64,000 nucleotides of DNA from Mycteria americana (GCF_035582795.1 NC_134367.1:52855562-52919561); one strand, 5' to 3'. Positions 34,896-49,699 are shown, counted from the stretch's first letter. Numbers and translations: made by a program. The notes: generated from the sequence alone by a model not told the origin.

Positions 34896-36511
34896 ACTTT
34901 AGCCTCAACCTACTCACTGGGGACAGTTCTCTGTTAAATTGTCACTCTTTTCTTTTTTTTAATTGATCTTGTGATTTCAGTCTAAAACAGTTTCTGACAA
35001 ACTCTTACGATTTCTAATGAAACTGATTCCTAATTAACACTTTCATGTTTGGAGAAAGTTCTTAAAACAGTTACAAATTGTTTTGCTACTACAGGTGGTG
35101 GTTGATTTATTTTTAAATCGGACTGACTTTTCATGCTCTACTCAAGCTTATAGGAATTTGCTCAGCTATACTGTAGCACTGGGTAATGCATTGGTCTTTC
35201 ACCTCTAGAAACTTGGGTATCGGTACTAATGCAGGTTAAATTTCATCTTACCTTAATGCTCATTTATCTGTCCACATCCCCAAGCTGTCACACTGCTACA
35301 CAATGGCAGAATTTGAAGAAGGTCCAAGACTTGATAGGGGAAGAGCTGGGTGAGGGTGCAAGTGCTTTGGCATAGTTGTGTGACAGCTTTGCAAAGTGCA
35401 AGTTCATGTTGGCACCAGGTATTTTCTTTCCTAATCACCAGTTAAGTCAGACTAAGAAGCTGGTGCTCCTGAGCACTGGCAGGTAGATCTAGTGAAGGAG
35501 TGGAATTTGCCAGGCTGGGTGTGTTGGTTGGTTTGGATTATTCTCAGTAAAACCTGTGACCTACCACTTCTAACTGTAAAGAGTGCTTCTAAACTGGTCC
35601 AGTGTCACTTCATTTTGTTGTTCCAAGCAAAGCTAATGCCTCTATCTTGTGACAGTCCTGTGACATTGTTGTGCATGTGACTTATGTTGTATTTGAGTGT
35701 TGTGACTTCATCTGTTTTTTCCTCCTAATTACTAAGGTGGTTCCTCTTACTGTGACTTGAGGGCATTAAGTGAAGGCATAGAACAAGAACTGTCTGGGAC
35801 ACCTGGACAGAAGTGAAGTAGAATGCTATTCATAGAACATGAATAAGTGTGTAATTCAAAGTCACTTTAATGGGTATTGACTAAAATGCAGGCTTTAAAG
35901 AGCTGGCACACTTTCAGCTATGTTTGCAAATACTGGGATTTTAACAGCTGTGAGACCAGCATGTTAACTACAAAATTGAGATTATTTTTTTCCCCCCCTC
36001 TTGTCCTTGCAATGTTTTGACTCTTTCTGGTTTGACGCAATGGTTTTTTGTTCCTTCCGTATTTATAAATGAAGCACTTTTTCAGTGCTTCTAAACTAAA
36101 GTCTGCTTGGTTAGAAATCAAGTGGTTGGAACATTTTGAATTTTTTATTTTAAGCATATTGTTGATGTTCTTTACCAATGTTATCAATTACATGCTGTAA
36201 ATGGCACTAGTGCTTTTTGGTGTTAATATTGAGGACCAATATTTCAGTGTGGTTTTGTTCTTAAACATTGTCCCAGCTGACCTGACATTTGTTGGCTCGA
36301 GGTCCTTTAGACTGAAGATCCCTTTTCAAGTAATACTGAAATACACATTTTACAAATAGAAGCGTAAGCCTCGGCTATAAAAATGAAAGCTGTTGAATGG
36401 ATTATTGAACTATCTAGGGTGATCAGGATGGGGGGGGAGTATGGTGTTTATAATTTCTGTGGTGTTAGACTTTGATCATTTAAAAATATCTGTACCACAA
36501 CTTAATGCTTC

Positions 36512-36517
36512 AATAAA
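36512..36517 (+). terminator. AMD1: AMD1 polyadenylation signal AATAAA
   Basis: A canonical AATAAA is followed after about 15-25 nt by a GT-rich stretch (ttgtttgtagtg), the usual downstream element. Cleavage is expected near 36,535. The resulting 3' UTR length fits the long AMD1 transcript class in vertebrates. Confidence 0.8.
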
Positions 36518-39500
36518 AGTTGGCTTAAATTGTTTGTAGTGATGATCCAGCAATTCTACCCTTCACACTCTTCATGCTTTTTGGTACCAAATGGTTTAAT
36601 TCTGAAATAGGTTGATGTGTGTCTTGTCCTAAATTACTTTAAATTTACTTTGCCCTTGTAGGGGATGCATCTCAACTGTTACCATGTTGGTAGTTTAAAA
36701 TGAGACAGCATGTCAAAGGAAGCCAGATGAAAATGTTGTGCTGTTCTTGAGGCTAAAAATGTTTGTTTAAATGAACACACAAAGATTTGAGATCTGCTGT
36801 CTTCACCTAACCTGAATTTTTTCCTCAGCATTAAATATTTAAAGTAGTCCTCTGAGTTAAGACAACTCCTGCTTCTGCTGGTCTTAAGTAACAAACTCTG
36901 GCATACATTTATGGTACTTAAGCTTAGACTGACTTTGAGAATTCAAGGTGAAGTTTGTCTCTTAAGGTAATGTAGGCATGTACCTAATCTGGATAGTAAA
37001 CTAGACCAGAAGCTAGTGGCTAGGAATGTCAGTGCTAAGCAGATGCAACCAACATAACTGAAACTTCCTCAATTCCATGTGAACAGTCCTGCCGGAATAG
37101 CAGCTGCAGTTTAACCATACCTGCAAAGCTCTAACAATGCTGATATCCTGGAAAGTCACCTAAACAGGGAAAATGTGTTAGTGTTGAAGGCCTAATACCT
37201 TTAAATTATTCATGTCTGAATACAGGTTTCATTAGTCACCCAGAACCTCTTCTGTGATGCTAGACTTCTCTAATTGTGCTTTGGATATTAAATAGTAACT
37301 TCTAGTTATTTCAAGTACTTAACACTGTTGAAAATGCCCAACTAAGTCTTCTATGAAAAGAAGAAATTCCAGCTTACAGCATCAAGCGATCCTGTTTAAG
37401 TCTCAGCTATTATGTTAGCAGTAACCTACCTCTGAAGAACTGTTTTCTAGACTGACCTCCACAAAACTGAAGATTCATCTTAATGTTTCTCTATTTTTAA
37501 GTAACTTTGCCTGAAGATTGCAGGTTTCCTGTAAAATTACTTGTCATCTTCACATTTTTCACCTCGGGAGTATTCTTCAATAACACTCCTTTACGCTAGC
37601 CCTTCTCTCTTGTAAATGGTGCTGATAACTGACATGCGAATATGGTATCTACCTAATTCTGTCTGTTACAGCAACACAAATGCAAAGCTAGCTGTAGTCA
37701 TTAGCTGTGTTAGATGTTTGTATTTCTCATAAACCAATGGAGGAAATGGAACTGGCTGCAAGTCCACATCTCCACTTAATTTCTGTGAATAAATCAACGG
37801 AATAACCACTGTAAAGGGGTGGGAAGGGCTTTCTGTAGATCTCCTACTGTCAGCTGAATCCCATCCAGTCTTGTGGGTTTGTGAGGTCCAGCTTTAATAG
37901 TCTCTAACTTGATGCCACCTGTAGTATAGGGAGCACATCTTGTTCCACAAACTCTACTACTATGAACAAAGACCTGTGTGCTTTGAGAGGACACAGTCTC
38001 AGTGAAAACTGAGGTTCAGGAGAAGACACTGAATATATTGGTTTTTTTCTGGTGCTAGGTCACCTGTTTGATTCAGCAGTTTTAAAACTGAACTTGGCCA
38101 TTCTAGTTTTATCTCTGTGTGCCTAGGAAATGCTTTGTATTTCCCCTTGGTAGCCTGTCCTTCCTTCCATTTCTTGTGGACTTTCTGCATTTGAGCTCAG
38201 TCTGGAGTGATGAGTGCTGGGGTCAGTGTCCCAAGAAAAAGAAGAGGTGGGCTTCAAAGCTAATAGAAGCAATTGAAAGTGTGAGAAATGAAGATCATAC
38301 TGGTTGTTGCAAAGCTGGGGGGGGTCTCATCTTAGACTCTGTGGGGGTGGAGGGGCAGACTGCAGATAGCATGATTAGTCCAGGCAGGAGGATGAGGCAG
38401 TTCGGTGTGTCTGGGCACCCCAATGTAATTTCAACACAGGGTGGAAATAGAGTTGCTGCATTCAAGCCATTTGAATAGGCATTAAAAGCCACCAGCTTTC
38501 AGTCCTAGGCCTCCTAATATGTTGATGCTGAAGAGATCAATCTGCTCTAGTACTCAGATCTGAGTGCAGAATAACTCTAGGAACAGGTACTGGCTGCCAG
38601 TCTGGTGGCTGCTTTGGTGGTGCAGGATTACTTGTTGGCAGAGAAATGTTGAAGCCTCCCAACAGGGGCGGTGTAAACTCGGGTTTCCCTAGTGATAGTC
38701 CTAAAAGCAGTGCCACCAACACCTAAAGGCACAAGGCTTGGAAACAGTGCTGAGGATGTGCTCCAGAAGTGTGGAGGTCTCCCAAGCTGTACAGCCAAAA
38801 CTATGTTAGAGGTGGAAAAAATTGCTTCCAAACACATGTATAATCTGAAGCCTGTTAAAGTGTTAAAGCAGAGCCTGTGGCCAAAGCCTAGAAAGAACAG
38901 GATAGTTCAGTGCTGACCTGTTAAGCTCCCATGTGACCACAGTAATGACAATTCAGTAGAAAGTTAATGAACAACTGAGGAACTGCTCTGACTCAGCTAC
39001 ACGGAGCTAAGCAAACAGGATTCATACGTAAAGGGCTGCAGAGAATCACCTGCATGTTCTTAAATACTCTCAAGTAAAAAATATTCCAATTTGAAATGCT
39101 TGCACAGCCATGCTGTGAATTTACTTATAGACAAGCACTTGGAAGAGAACACTGTCATTAGAAAGCTACTGAGACAGGCATTTCCTGACAGTTTGTTCCA
39201 TTTGACTTTCAATTACATGTTTAACTTCAGGTTAAGTTATGATTGCACTTTTTCATCCTGCTTCATTTCATACTGTGGAATTGCTGGTGGTATAGTCCAT
39301 GGGGTATTCTGCATATTACTTGCAGTTCAGGCAGGCCTCTGCTGTTTGGGGAAGATTGGATTAGGGTAAAAATTGCTTATAATATTTGCTGTCGGTATAC
39401 CTCATGCCCACAAGAAAGCACTGCTGTAAACGAGGTTTAGCCAAATTTCAAGTTAACTGTTCAATTTTCTTTTATTTCTTGTTATATACTGTACTTACAA

Positions 39501-42500
39501 TACCAGAGCTGCTATTGTATTTAATAAAAAAAAAAAAATGAGCAGGCTCTAGAGAGTCTTGCTTCTGCAGCTGCCTGAGAGCTGTATCATACAAATTTTA
39601 CATTCTCTGTAATGTGCTTAGTTCTGCCTTTGGCAACTGCTATAAATTTTAAATATATATATACACAAGTATAATATGTAAAGTCACATTTAGGAGCAAA
39701 TCCAGACACATGAATACAATAACCTCAGCATTTTTCATTCCTGGATTAGCCAGAACGTGAAACCACATTGTTGCTATTATGTAGTTCCTAATGTGCATGC
39801 TTTACCTAATCCCTAACTTTATAATTATGTAATTTATAGCGTACCTGATATTTTCCTCACATATCTTTTTCTAGATTATATTTACTGTCTCAGTCCATCA
39901 CTCTGAATTTGTCCTAAAATACTAAGATTTCAAAATAGCATGCAAGGCATCTGCCCAGCTGAAGACATGCACTGGAACTACTGTTTTTTAATTCTGGAAG
40001 GATTAAGTGTGCCAGTGCAAGGTTCCTGGTGCTCAAACAAACCCAGAAAAAAATCCAGTTAGCCCTGAGAGAAGTCAAACTGGATCCTCAGTGACCTTTC
40101 CAGACACGCTAAGCAGCGAACAACATGTTCTGTGACTGCTATCCATTCGTTTAGCAACTCGCAGACTTCTACAGTCCTGAATGCAACCTGAGATACAAAA
40201 AGTACAACTTCTTCTTCCTCTCCTCCTTCCCTGCTATCCACTGAATTTTATTTTGCTTGCTCTTAAAGAGCGGCAGAAACTTAATTTAATTGCAATGAAC
40301 AGGAGTCCAGGTACAACTATCAGATTATCTGCAATATGTAACCTAATACTGGCTGACTTGCAATGATGTTTAATTTTTCATTTCTTTAGCAACATTTGAA
40401 GATTTATATACTTAGAAAACAAAAAATCATTGATTTATAATATGCAAAGTATATGACCTCAGAAAGCCTAAATTAGAAATCTGATTTTCAAAGTATTCTT
40501 GCACTACCACTTTTGCTCAGTTAACTGTTACATGCAATTTAGTCGACTCAAGTGTCACCTGTTAAACATACTTTGCGTAAATATGTAGTTGCTGGCACAT
40601 CAACTACTCTAAACTCATAAGCAGCAGCATGGGTTAGTTAAGATAATCTTTTTACTAAGCTAGTGAGATGCTTACTCCGATGCAAAACCGTAAGGCGTAC
40701 ACATGGCAGACAAACCACACCCACGGACTTATGCATGTACCTACACTTTCTAATGTTCTGCATCTGTTTGAGCAGAAACAAAGGCTTACTGAACAGGCTA
40801 CTCAAGATGAGCTCCATAGTGCTGGACCTTCTTTTGAAGGTCTCACTGGCCAAAAGTGGGTCTGTTCTTGAAGGTGAGTTATGAAAGCAGCTACCTCCCG
40901 TTTATAGCTTCTTAAATGGTTCGCTCAAAGTAAAGCTTTCATTATGGGTACAGTGCTTGATCGCAGTGATCCAGTTTATAATATTCGATTTAGACATTGC
41001 CAGTTAAGAACTGCAAGTTACCTGAGCTGCTGGTAGCCTGCTTATAAAACATGCCTACTAATAAAAACAAGACACAGCAGCCTCCCAGAGACTCTGAAAT
41101 AAATTCAGATTCCAGAAGCTGTGTGGAAAAAGTATCCAAACATTAGGAAAATACTGCTTCTGTCAACTTGCTATTCAGTTTCCTACACTCGAGAACAAAC
41201 GTGGAGGTAGAAAACAATGTGATACTCCTTCCAAACCACTTTTATAATAGATAATTAAATATTAGTTCATTCCATGATCAGAACTCCCAGACATCTATGT
41301 GTAAGATTTATGAAGCAAACCCCATTCTCTCTTTTAAACAAATACACTACTGAATATTAAAACTGGAAAAAAAATTAAACAGAAATAGTCTAATAAACCC
41401 TTTTTTTTTTTTAAACAGTTACATTTAGAGTTTTTAAGTAGCTCAGAGTACTCTCTATGAAACCATGCATTCATTTAACTCCCAGCTTATACTGCCATTG
41501 ATTAAAGGGGAAGGGATGGGGCACTGAGCGGTGAACTGTAAAGAATATTTACTCTTGTAAATTCAATCTGAGGGAGCTCAATGGAATGACTTATATGGGA
41601 GCACATTCCAAAATGGAAATGTAACTCAGTGCTACAGCCCTCAAGTATATCTTTCAAATTTCACGTTCATGTCAAAAGTAATGGTGCATTTTGAGTAAGA
41701 TGATCCTTAGCAACTGTAATTCAGAAATGCAAGGGGACTTTAAAACAAACTTCACTAAAAATAAACATAGCTTTTTGACTTTGAATAAACTGATAGCGTT
41801 GTTAAACCTGTTTGGCCACTTAAATGTCTCTTGAGCCACTAATACAGCTAAGTTACAGTTACGCAGACTGCATAGCTGTTATGCAATTGCATATTATATT
41901 TCATCTTTCTGAGAACATTTTTTGTATCTGGTTATAATGTGGTTGTGTTCATATTTCACAATTAAAAGGAAATTATTGTGCAAATGGATCACTGTAGGAT
42001 CCCTGCTTTATAACTACAGATATGTTGATACGTGCCTGTGCATTAGAAAGGTGCAAAGTTCTGGTTTAAGTTTGTAAAGTAGCCATAGAAGTGGAAGTTC
42101 TGACTCCACTGTTTTAATTCCCACCTGTTAAATTTCATTGTCTTACTTTATGGGCAAAAGCAAGGTTTCGGTATTTGTTTTACACTGTTAAAAATGCTGC
42201 ACCCACAAAGCTGTGAAAAGACAAGAGAAAACCAGCATAGGGTTGAACAGAGTTGTTAGTTGCAGTTACAGGGCTACATTCCATGCTCTTTCCTGTGTGC
42301 GGTCCTACCGTGGACAAGAGTTGCACAGATGTAATGGAACAAGACAAAACGCTCCCAGTGCATTTTTCTTGCTCGTAGACTTAGAGCAGTACGGTACCTC
42401 TTCTTCATCTGGTTCTTCCAGAAGAGACACTGGCCTCTGTGCCTGCCAGAGGTGGTTGTTTAAAATGCACCGAGTGACAGCTCCATCAACACACCAGCCA

Positions 42501-45226
42501 CTATAGCTTTACAGCCATCTCCAGTCCCTAAATCTGGACTTCTTTCTTTCAAAGAGGAACTTACTGTGTATGTCAGCTTCACTAGACTCATCTTTAACAG
42601 TACATGGTCTTAAGGGTTAGAAAATGTTTACGCAAATACAAGGTCAGATTTCCAATTACAAAGTTAGTTAGAATCCAGGCTACAAAAAGGTAGATAAAAC
42701 TAGACTATACTTAACTACAAGATTCCTTCTTAGCTGCTCTGGTATCCTGCAGCCAGAATCCCTAACAGCCTAGACAGCAGTAACATACATTTTCCACACT
42801 ATTTCAGGATGAAACTTAAAACTAACCAGAGGGCCTAAGCCCTTGAGGGCTGTTCTCTAATGGTAACCCCCTCCAAACTCACTGTCTTGTCTTTGTTAAA
42901 GATGTCTCTCTCCTGTTTTTATTTTGTGATGCCATTCTAAAGCAAAGATGGTGCTGCTGCATTATCTGAGAGGAGAGGGAAGAATGTGGTTTTATTCAGT
43001 TATTAAAGCATTTCCAATACTGTTATATCCTGCAAGGCACATATCATAAGGAGTACTCATTGCGTGTTCCTTTGATTAGACTTTGAGACTTGTGTTCTTT
43101 ATACGCTGTGTATTGCCTAAAACCACGTTATTAGCTAGGTTATAGATAGGTTGCTCTGTCCAAACCATCTTTCTCGTAGCCCAAATTTGCCAGTTTTAAG
43201 GGTTCTTATAGACATGTATTTTACAGACACATTCAGCTAGTGCAGAAGTTGGGGTTTTCTTCTTATTTGAAGATCTGATATTCTATTTTCTAATTCTTAA
43301 ATTTTATTTAGAGCGAAAACCTGATATAAAACGTAGTGTTGATAGAGTTGCTGATTTAAGTAAAGACCTAATTTATTTATTCCCCCAAACTTGTGAAATA
43401 CAATACTATGGAGGAAAAAAAAACCCAGAAAAATAAGATAAAGAAAACAACTCATTCCTGTTACAGAAGGTATGTTTTACCTAGGGTGCTGTAGTGAAAG
43501 CTGGCATATATAAGAACAACACAAAGCTACAAAGGCTTCAGGGTGTAATTGCTGAAGCTACAGTACCTACAACTGAAGGATACTGAGCATGAAGCTGACA
43601 GGACTAGTGAAAACAGTAAGGCAAACAAACAGCCGTCCTTGTAATTGTCTGTACTCTTCTATGATTGATACTGGTCTTAATGTTAGTATTTACTTTGTTC
43701 AGCTGTGCTTTCACTGGTTTTAGGCAGGTAATCAACTGTAAATTCATAGTTTTTAATATTCTGGTTTTAAGCTTGGTATAAAGTTTATTTGGAACTGTAC
43801 TCTGTTGTTAAGTGCCATGACATAGAAAAGCTGAACAATTTATATTTGTGCCTTTCAACTCTTCCATTTAATGTGCTGCTACATAACAGGAAGATATGTT
43901 TTCTGATTACCTGCTCTCTCAACATTGTAGTCTCTTAAATACTTCATTCCTGAAATATTTAAACTATGCAGACCACCCAGAAGGGCTCAGCAGACAAGAA
44001 GTTACAAACCAGTGATTTTCTCTTCAACTCCTCATGTTACTATGTCAAGCAGTAGGTAAGAAATGAATCAGCTACTGGAAAAAGGTATCTATTTTTATTT
44101 TTCATAAAGAAAATACTACAGAGACACATAGAAATCACATGTTTAAACCAGCTTTCATAAAACTGTCCTAACTCCTTTTTAAAGAATTGTAATCCTAGTT
44201 ATTCTTAATTTGGACAACTGCCATCTCATTGAGCCGCTGCTCAGTTTCTTACAGTAATAAAGCTTGACTATAGGATTTTAGTGTGAAAGCTGACCTATAG
44301 ATTACATTTGTTTCCTGATCTAACAGATCTCAATCAAGCAAAGGCAGGAGAGCATTTCATCTTATATAACATAAATATACTTCTTTATGTGCTAGAGAAA
44401 CATGCTAGTATTATTTTTAAGCATAGCACGTTATTATACATTTGGTTAACATTTGTTGAAACCTATGTATAATTACAACCACTGCTTGTCCAGGCCAAGA
44501 GTTCTCAAAATACATCATTGTCTAAAGTAAACACATGTACGAGTCTGTTCAGAAATCAGAAGGGTGTAAGTGCAGGGCACTGCTTGGTATGATTCTGTGT
44601 GTATTTATGTACGCATGTGTTTGTTAGAGAGAAGAACTAACATAGGAATATATACAGAAGGAACAGATAGCCAGCCTCAGTCACAGCCGGGCTAATAATA
44701 TGACTCTTAAAAGAAAAGCACATTGATAAAACTATTAGGTTGAGTGCTAACTGAAGAAGGTAAGTCTCCACTTGATTCCTTCCGTGTTCAGAGAAGCAGG
44801 ACTCTGTATACTGGTTTTTGCAATATTGTATACAAAACCCTGGGGAATTTGAAAGATTTGGGAAAAAGAATTAAATCACAAAAAAGAGATGGTTATGGAA
44901 ACAGGTGGTCAGTTCATACTGAATCTCTCAAAATACTCTTTATTTTTTCAGTTTAAGTGATGGTGACTCAAGAAATTAGTACAATGTCTGTATTCCACAT
45001 GTAATATATATTTTAGATACAAAATAAATATACACCTGTATATATTCTTATATAAATATGCAAACTATAAACAAACACACAAAATATAAACAATTCTAGA
45101 ATACCATTTTTGTAACAGTTTTTCAAGTTTTTTTATTTTGGAATCCATAATTTTCAAGATTGTTCAAGACTCTGAAGGCACTCTAAATTATTTTGATCAC
45201 TCCATCTGCAAATCTAACCAAATTGC

Positions 45227-45256
45227 CCTGTAGCAATAGAGCCTGTAGCAATAGAG
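45227..45256. repeat. Tandem repeat, two 15-bp units
   Basis: The unit CCTGTAGCAATAGAG occurs twice without change, followed by a partial third copy (CCTGAG). It is a small tandem duplication with no evident function. Confidence 0.85.
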
Positions 45257-45673
45257 CCTGAGCTCTGAGACAGTGTGATGTGAAGTTTCTGTTATTCCAA
45301 GAATCATATGTCCTGTACAATTTCTTAATGGACCTCTATCCTTCTGCAGAAAGATATATTTTTATGCATCCTGGGATGGAATGGGAAGATTTGAAGTTAG
45401 GCCTTTTTGCAGATGCTGGATCATTCCTTCCACCACCGCAGGGACCCTATAGGGATCTGAGGAACGGTTGCTTGTATGCTGATGAGAATACAAAGATGAC
45501 ACGTGTCTCCCCCTTAAAGAATACGCTGAGTGCAGCCAAGGTGCTGGGGAACCACACAGCACAAAGCATAAGTACAAGTTGCCATACAATCCAAAAAAGA
45601 CATGCAGGATTTTACTGTACTGATAAGCATCCTGAAATACAATTAAATCTGACATCATCTGAAACCGCCCAAA

Positions 45674-45697
45674 TTAAACAGACAACTGTCTGTTTAA
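45674..45697. repeat. Inverted repeat, 11-bp arms, 2-nt loop
   Basis: TTAAACAGACA and TGTCTGTTTAA are exact reverse complements separated by AC. It is a short isolated palindrome in intergenic DNA. Confidence 0.85.
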
Positions 45698-47998
45698 ACT
45701 CTTTAAGAACCAAATGGGAATGAGACATGACCTAGAGGTCTTCATCCTGAAACCTGGACTTCTGGACTTCTCGTGAGTCAGTAGGACTGCCTGCAGGAAT
45801 GGAAGCCCTTACTCTTTTCACGATCTTATAAACCAGTTATACAGTATGGAAATAAGGATATTCTACTTCACTTGACAGAAGCACCAGTGGCAACTAGAAT
45901 GTTAGGCAACGTGCAGAGGCTGAATGAAATGATCCTTTATTAGTAATGACTCTGACTCCCCAATATAATGAGGACTCTTTTCATAAGACAATCTTAAGGC
46001 TACATAAGAATAAATATATGTATCCTAAATTAGGTCAAGAGATCTGAACTACTCACCCTCTTCTGAGTAACCAAAATGACATTGATTAAAGTCACCAGCC
46101 TAAAGATGTAAAGGTAGAGCCTTTTTTGAAGTTTTTTGCTGTCTCCAGCAGTGAGACAACTCATCACAGTATCTCTTGTTTCAGTGCTATACTAGGATTA
46201 GTTTTATAGTTTCTAAAATTCTTGAGATCACTTCCTGAAAAACAGGATGCAGTTGGGGAATGCCAGAGCAGCAGTAAAGCCAACTAAATGAATCATTTAC
46301 TGCTGGTCGCTGTATCTGCTATTACAGGAGGAAGAGCTGATTGGAATAGCATAGAAGAAGGCAAGAGAGGAAATTATTTGTTGCTTCTAGTCACAAATTC
46401 AGGGCTGTTGCCTGCTGATTCTGAGCTGATTAGAGAAACTGAAGTAGAAGAGAGATGTTGGCAGTGACCACTGTTCTTGCTAGTGATGCCAGAACTGGCC
46501 ATTCTGTAGCTCTTGCCAAACACACAGTCCCTTCCCCAGACCAGTCCAAAGCTGGACTAGTATCAGCAGAATCTTTCCATCTGGATTGCTCCCAAAATGA
46601 GGATGACAGAAGGGTATTTGTAATGCTTGTCATGCTTTGCCTTGCCTTTTCTGGTTTCCAGAACAGCGATGGCTAAATGAGCTTAAAGAAACTGAGATGG
46701 TGCCAGTTACACATCATTACGTGTTTTAACACACTGGATATAAGGGAGGGAAAGTCTAAGGTGCTACTCTGTAGCTTCTACAATGGGAAAAACTTTTCTG
46801 CTTCCAAGTGACTGGGCATGCTTTCATGCACAGTGAAAGTGTACTATATTACAGAACTATTACTTAAAGACAGAAGGTCTTGGGGTTTGCCATAGTATCT
46901 TTTAAAAAACTGTCCCCTTAAAAAATAAGGTATTTTGGTATCTTAAAATCGGTACCTGGTGTTTTTTTCATAAAAACATATGTATCTAAATGCCAACATA
47001 AACTTATATTTGTTAAAACAGAAATCTCTTACTTCTTTGCAGGGGAATCCTGAGCCCATGATAGATAACAATGATGGACCTTACGGCTAAGGTGTTCAAG
47101 TCTGACGTTTGGAATGTCATGTTCAATCCTTTATGGAGGATAAAGCAATAATATCAGATCAAAACACAGATATGACAGTTTAAACTTACAGGCGTCTTCT
47201 CTTATCTCCTGTAATTCTGTTGCTCAATTACAGTGTGAAGGCCCTGGCAGATAAAGCAGTACGTAATAGCAATCTTTTTTTTTAAAACTGATGTAACACA
47301 TGTTCAGATGAATGTACTTTAGCATCAGTCACCATTCAATGAATGATATTTTATTCAGTATAAACTACTCAGAATGCAAGAACTACAATACAAAGTTATG
47401 AAATTCGTTACAAAAGAAGGTATTAGAAGCTCACCCACTGGGGACCTAGTACAAATACAACACACGCCTGTAAGAACAGAAATAGGAAAAGAAAGTCCTC
47501 AGTTAATTATATGTAGAGGGTATAATATATGTGTGTTGCTGCTGACTGTAAAAGATGATCCTAAGTGTAAACAACATGCTTTCAGAATCTCCAAGAGAGC
47601 AAATAAAGAAAGCTGAAAAGGCCAAGGCCAACAAGAATTCAATATTCTCCATTTTTATTATAGACCTGTATAGAGTGGCTCAAGTCTATCCACCATTCAG
47701 AAATCCACAAGAGACAGTATAAATTCTTCTCTTCTCAGAGCAGATTTCTACAGCAAGAAAAAAAATCAAATCAGCAGTAAGTACCGCTGAGGCATTTTCA
47801 GACAGCTAATAACTCCCTCCAGAGCTGCCTAGGTCCAATTTGGAATCTGAGCTGGCAATTGTATCTCCCTCTCTCAATTTCTTGCTGGGAAAAACCAGCT
47901 ATGCTTCCCTGCAAATGTAAGTAATAAAGGATGGTGAGGTCTTTAAGCCTTAAGGCTAAAAGATCTTTGGTTTAGAAAGATTGTTCATCTGCTTTTCA

Positions 47999-48014
47999 GG
48001 GGGGGGGGGGGGGG
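47999..48014 (+). repeat. G16 homopolymer tract
   Basis: An uninterrupted run of 16 Gs lies in otherwise AT-rich DNA. Such runs are length-variable and are prone to sequencing error. Confidence 0.9.
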
Positions 48015-49699
48015 AATCTTTAAAATTATGTTTTTAGAAAAGAATCTGCTCTGGTATAGTTTAGAAAACAGAAGTGTATATTCCTAAATATTGAAAATAT
48101 CATGAGCTTACTGTAAACTAAATGAGACAATTGTCAGCATTGACTTTTTTTTCTTAATAAAGGCAAAACTCTCATTGACAGCAGCTATAGAAATATAGAG
48201 AAATTCTCTCAAACTTCATTTCCTGACCTGCATTTCTGACTAGCTTACAAACAGACACAGTCATGTCTTTGCTCTGTTCACGCTTTGAGCCAGCTGGACA
48301 TAAGACCAGCTTCTTTCCAGAAATCATGTGGCCCCATTAGCACAGTTCTGAGCCCAAGCTAATATATCCTGCCTTGCAGCCAGCGTTATTAACTCAGGCT
48401 CAGCAACACACGAATCACAGCTACACAGCTGCTACCCTGGAGCTGGCTCCCAGCTGGCTGGTTCAGGGCACAGGCAGAGTGAACGTGTCACTGTCCGCAC
48501 CCATCCGTGTAGATACACCCTCAAATGACACTAGGCATCGTGTGCTGTAACAAAAGCTATTTTTAAGAATTGGTTCTCCAAATAATTTCACTTTAATTAC
48601 ATAATACAAACCATATTTGAAATGAAGCAACAAAATCTTATAGGATATGGTAGCATGAGTGTTTGTGTCAGCATAGCCACAGCAGTGTGGCACCTGAGCC
48701 AACTTAAAAAAACTGAACAGATCTATTAACTTGCTTTATTTTAAAATTTTTCATTATTGAAAATACACACAAAAATTCACATCTTGTCCTGTAGCAGGAA
48801 ACTGATCCTCTATAGAATGCTTCTACATTGCCATCTAATACTTGTGATCATGTAATTTCTGTTGTTGCATCTAAAGCATTACTCTCCTCTTAAAACAGCA
48901 ATAGATGTAAAACATTTTAAAAGATCCAACTGTCATGGGAAAGACTATCACGTTGCATTAGTTGCCTTGCTTTCCAAACACATTATCTATCAAACAATGA
49001 GGCGAATCAGGAAAGTAAGAACTACTGAAAGAATGCGGTCAACCATGACAATTTCCTTCCTTCAGCTTTTTGCTTGGCATTTCTGAACAGTATTCCTCAA
49101 GTGGTGAAAATGGTAAATGTGCTTTGCTATAGATTCAGGTCCTTCTTCCCCATTCATTACCCTCCCTTCCTCCTGAAAACAGAGGCAAGACATGCTGTCA
49201 GTGGGTCAGTGCACTGGCTTTGCACCAGACCAAGCCAACAACTCCTCGAAATTACTTTTCCAATAGCTTTAAAGGCTTAAAGTAATTCACAACAGTACTT
49301 TTCAGTCTTCCTACACAGAATTCCTAAAGAGCTCAATAACAGCCTTTTCCAGGTACTGATGCCTTCATGAGTAAAAGCAGTAATTGTAAGCATACCAAAT
49401 GTGATGGTATCTTAACTGACAATGGGATCTTCACAGGGATTTCCACCTCTCATTCTGTCATTTGCTGTGATTTATCTACTATGTTATATTCCTCTGCTTC
49501 TGTACAAGAGATAGTTGAGTTAAATAGCAGGAATGAAAAATGAAGCTACTAAACAGAATTTAGGGTTCATACAAGGGTTCATCTTTTGGGTCTAGCTAAG
49601 CTCAGTATACTGTCCGCAGCAGTAGCCACCTGGTGAAGAACACAAGTATATACAGTGTATTCCCAACTGTTCTCAGCTCAGTTGATGTCCTCAGCCTGA

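Larger units (their letters stand above)
34518..36535 (+). other. AMD1: AMD1 3' UTR (approximate end)
   Basis: About 2 kb of T-rich sequence lies in the same exon as the stop codon. The first 378 nt is the in-frame tail ORF. The end is set by the AATAAA at 36,512 and the GT-rich sequence after it. I saw no earlier canonical AATAAA or ATTAAA in this interval, so a shorter mRNA form, known in mammals, would need a weaker signal. Confidence 0.75.
36540..49690. other. Intergenic DNA between AMD1 and GTF3C6, no gene seen
   Basis: The sequence is AT-rich with no CpG island, no exon I can recognise and no sizeable transposon. The largest open frame, 147 codons at 45,280-45,723, resembles no family I know. 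An A13 run preceded by AATAAA lies at 39,523-39,538 and could be a simple tract or the end of an old retrocopy. Small simple repeats are listed separately. The human interval between the same genes is likewise a long gap. Confidence 0.6.

Noticed and set aside
38119-38916. Open frames of 119 and 74 codons downstream of AMD1
   Set aside because: No recognised similarity. I considered a retrocopy or lncRNA exon but found no splice or promoter evidence.
39523-39538. AATAAA running into an A13 tract, as a second polyadenylation site or retrocopy tail
   Set aside because: The signal is embedded in the A tract itself, no coding similarity lies upstream, and the AMD1 3' end is already explained at 36,512.
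45280-45723. 147-codon open frame on the + strand
   Set aside because: No family motif, no CpG island or splice context, and a frame of this length is expected now and then in 64 kb by chance. An overlapping 98-codon frame on the other strand shows local stop scarcity.
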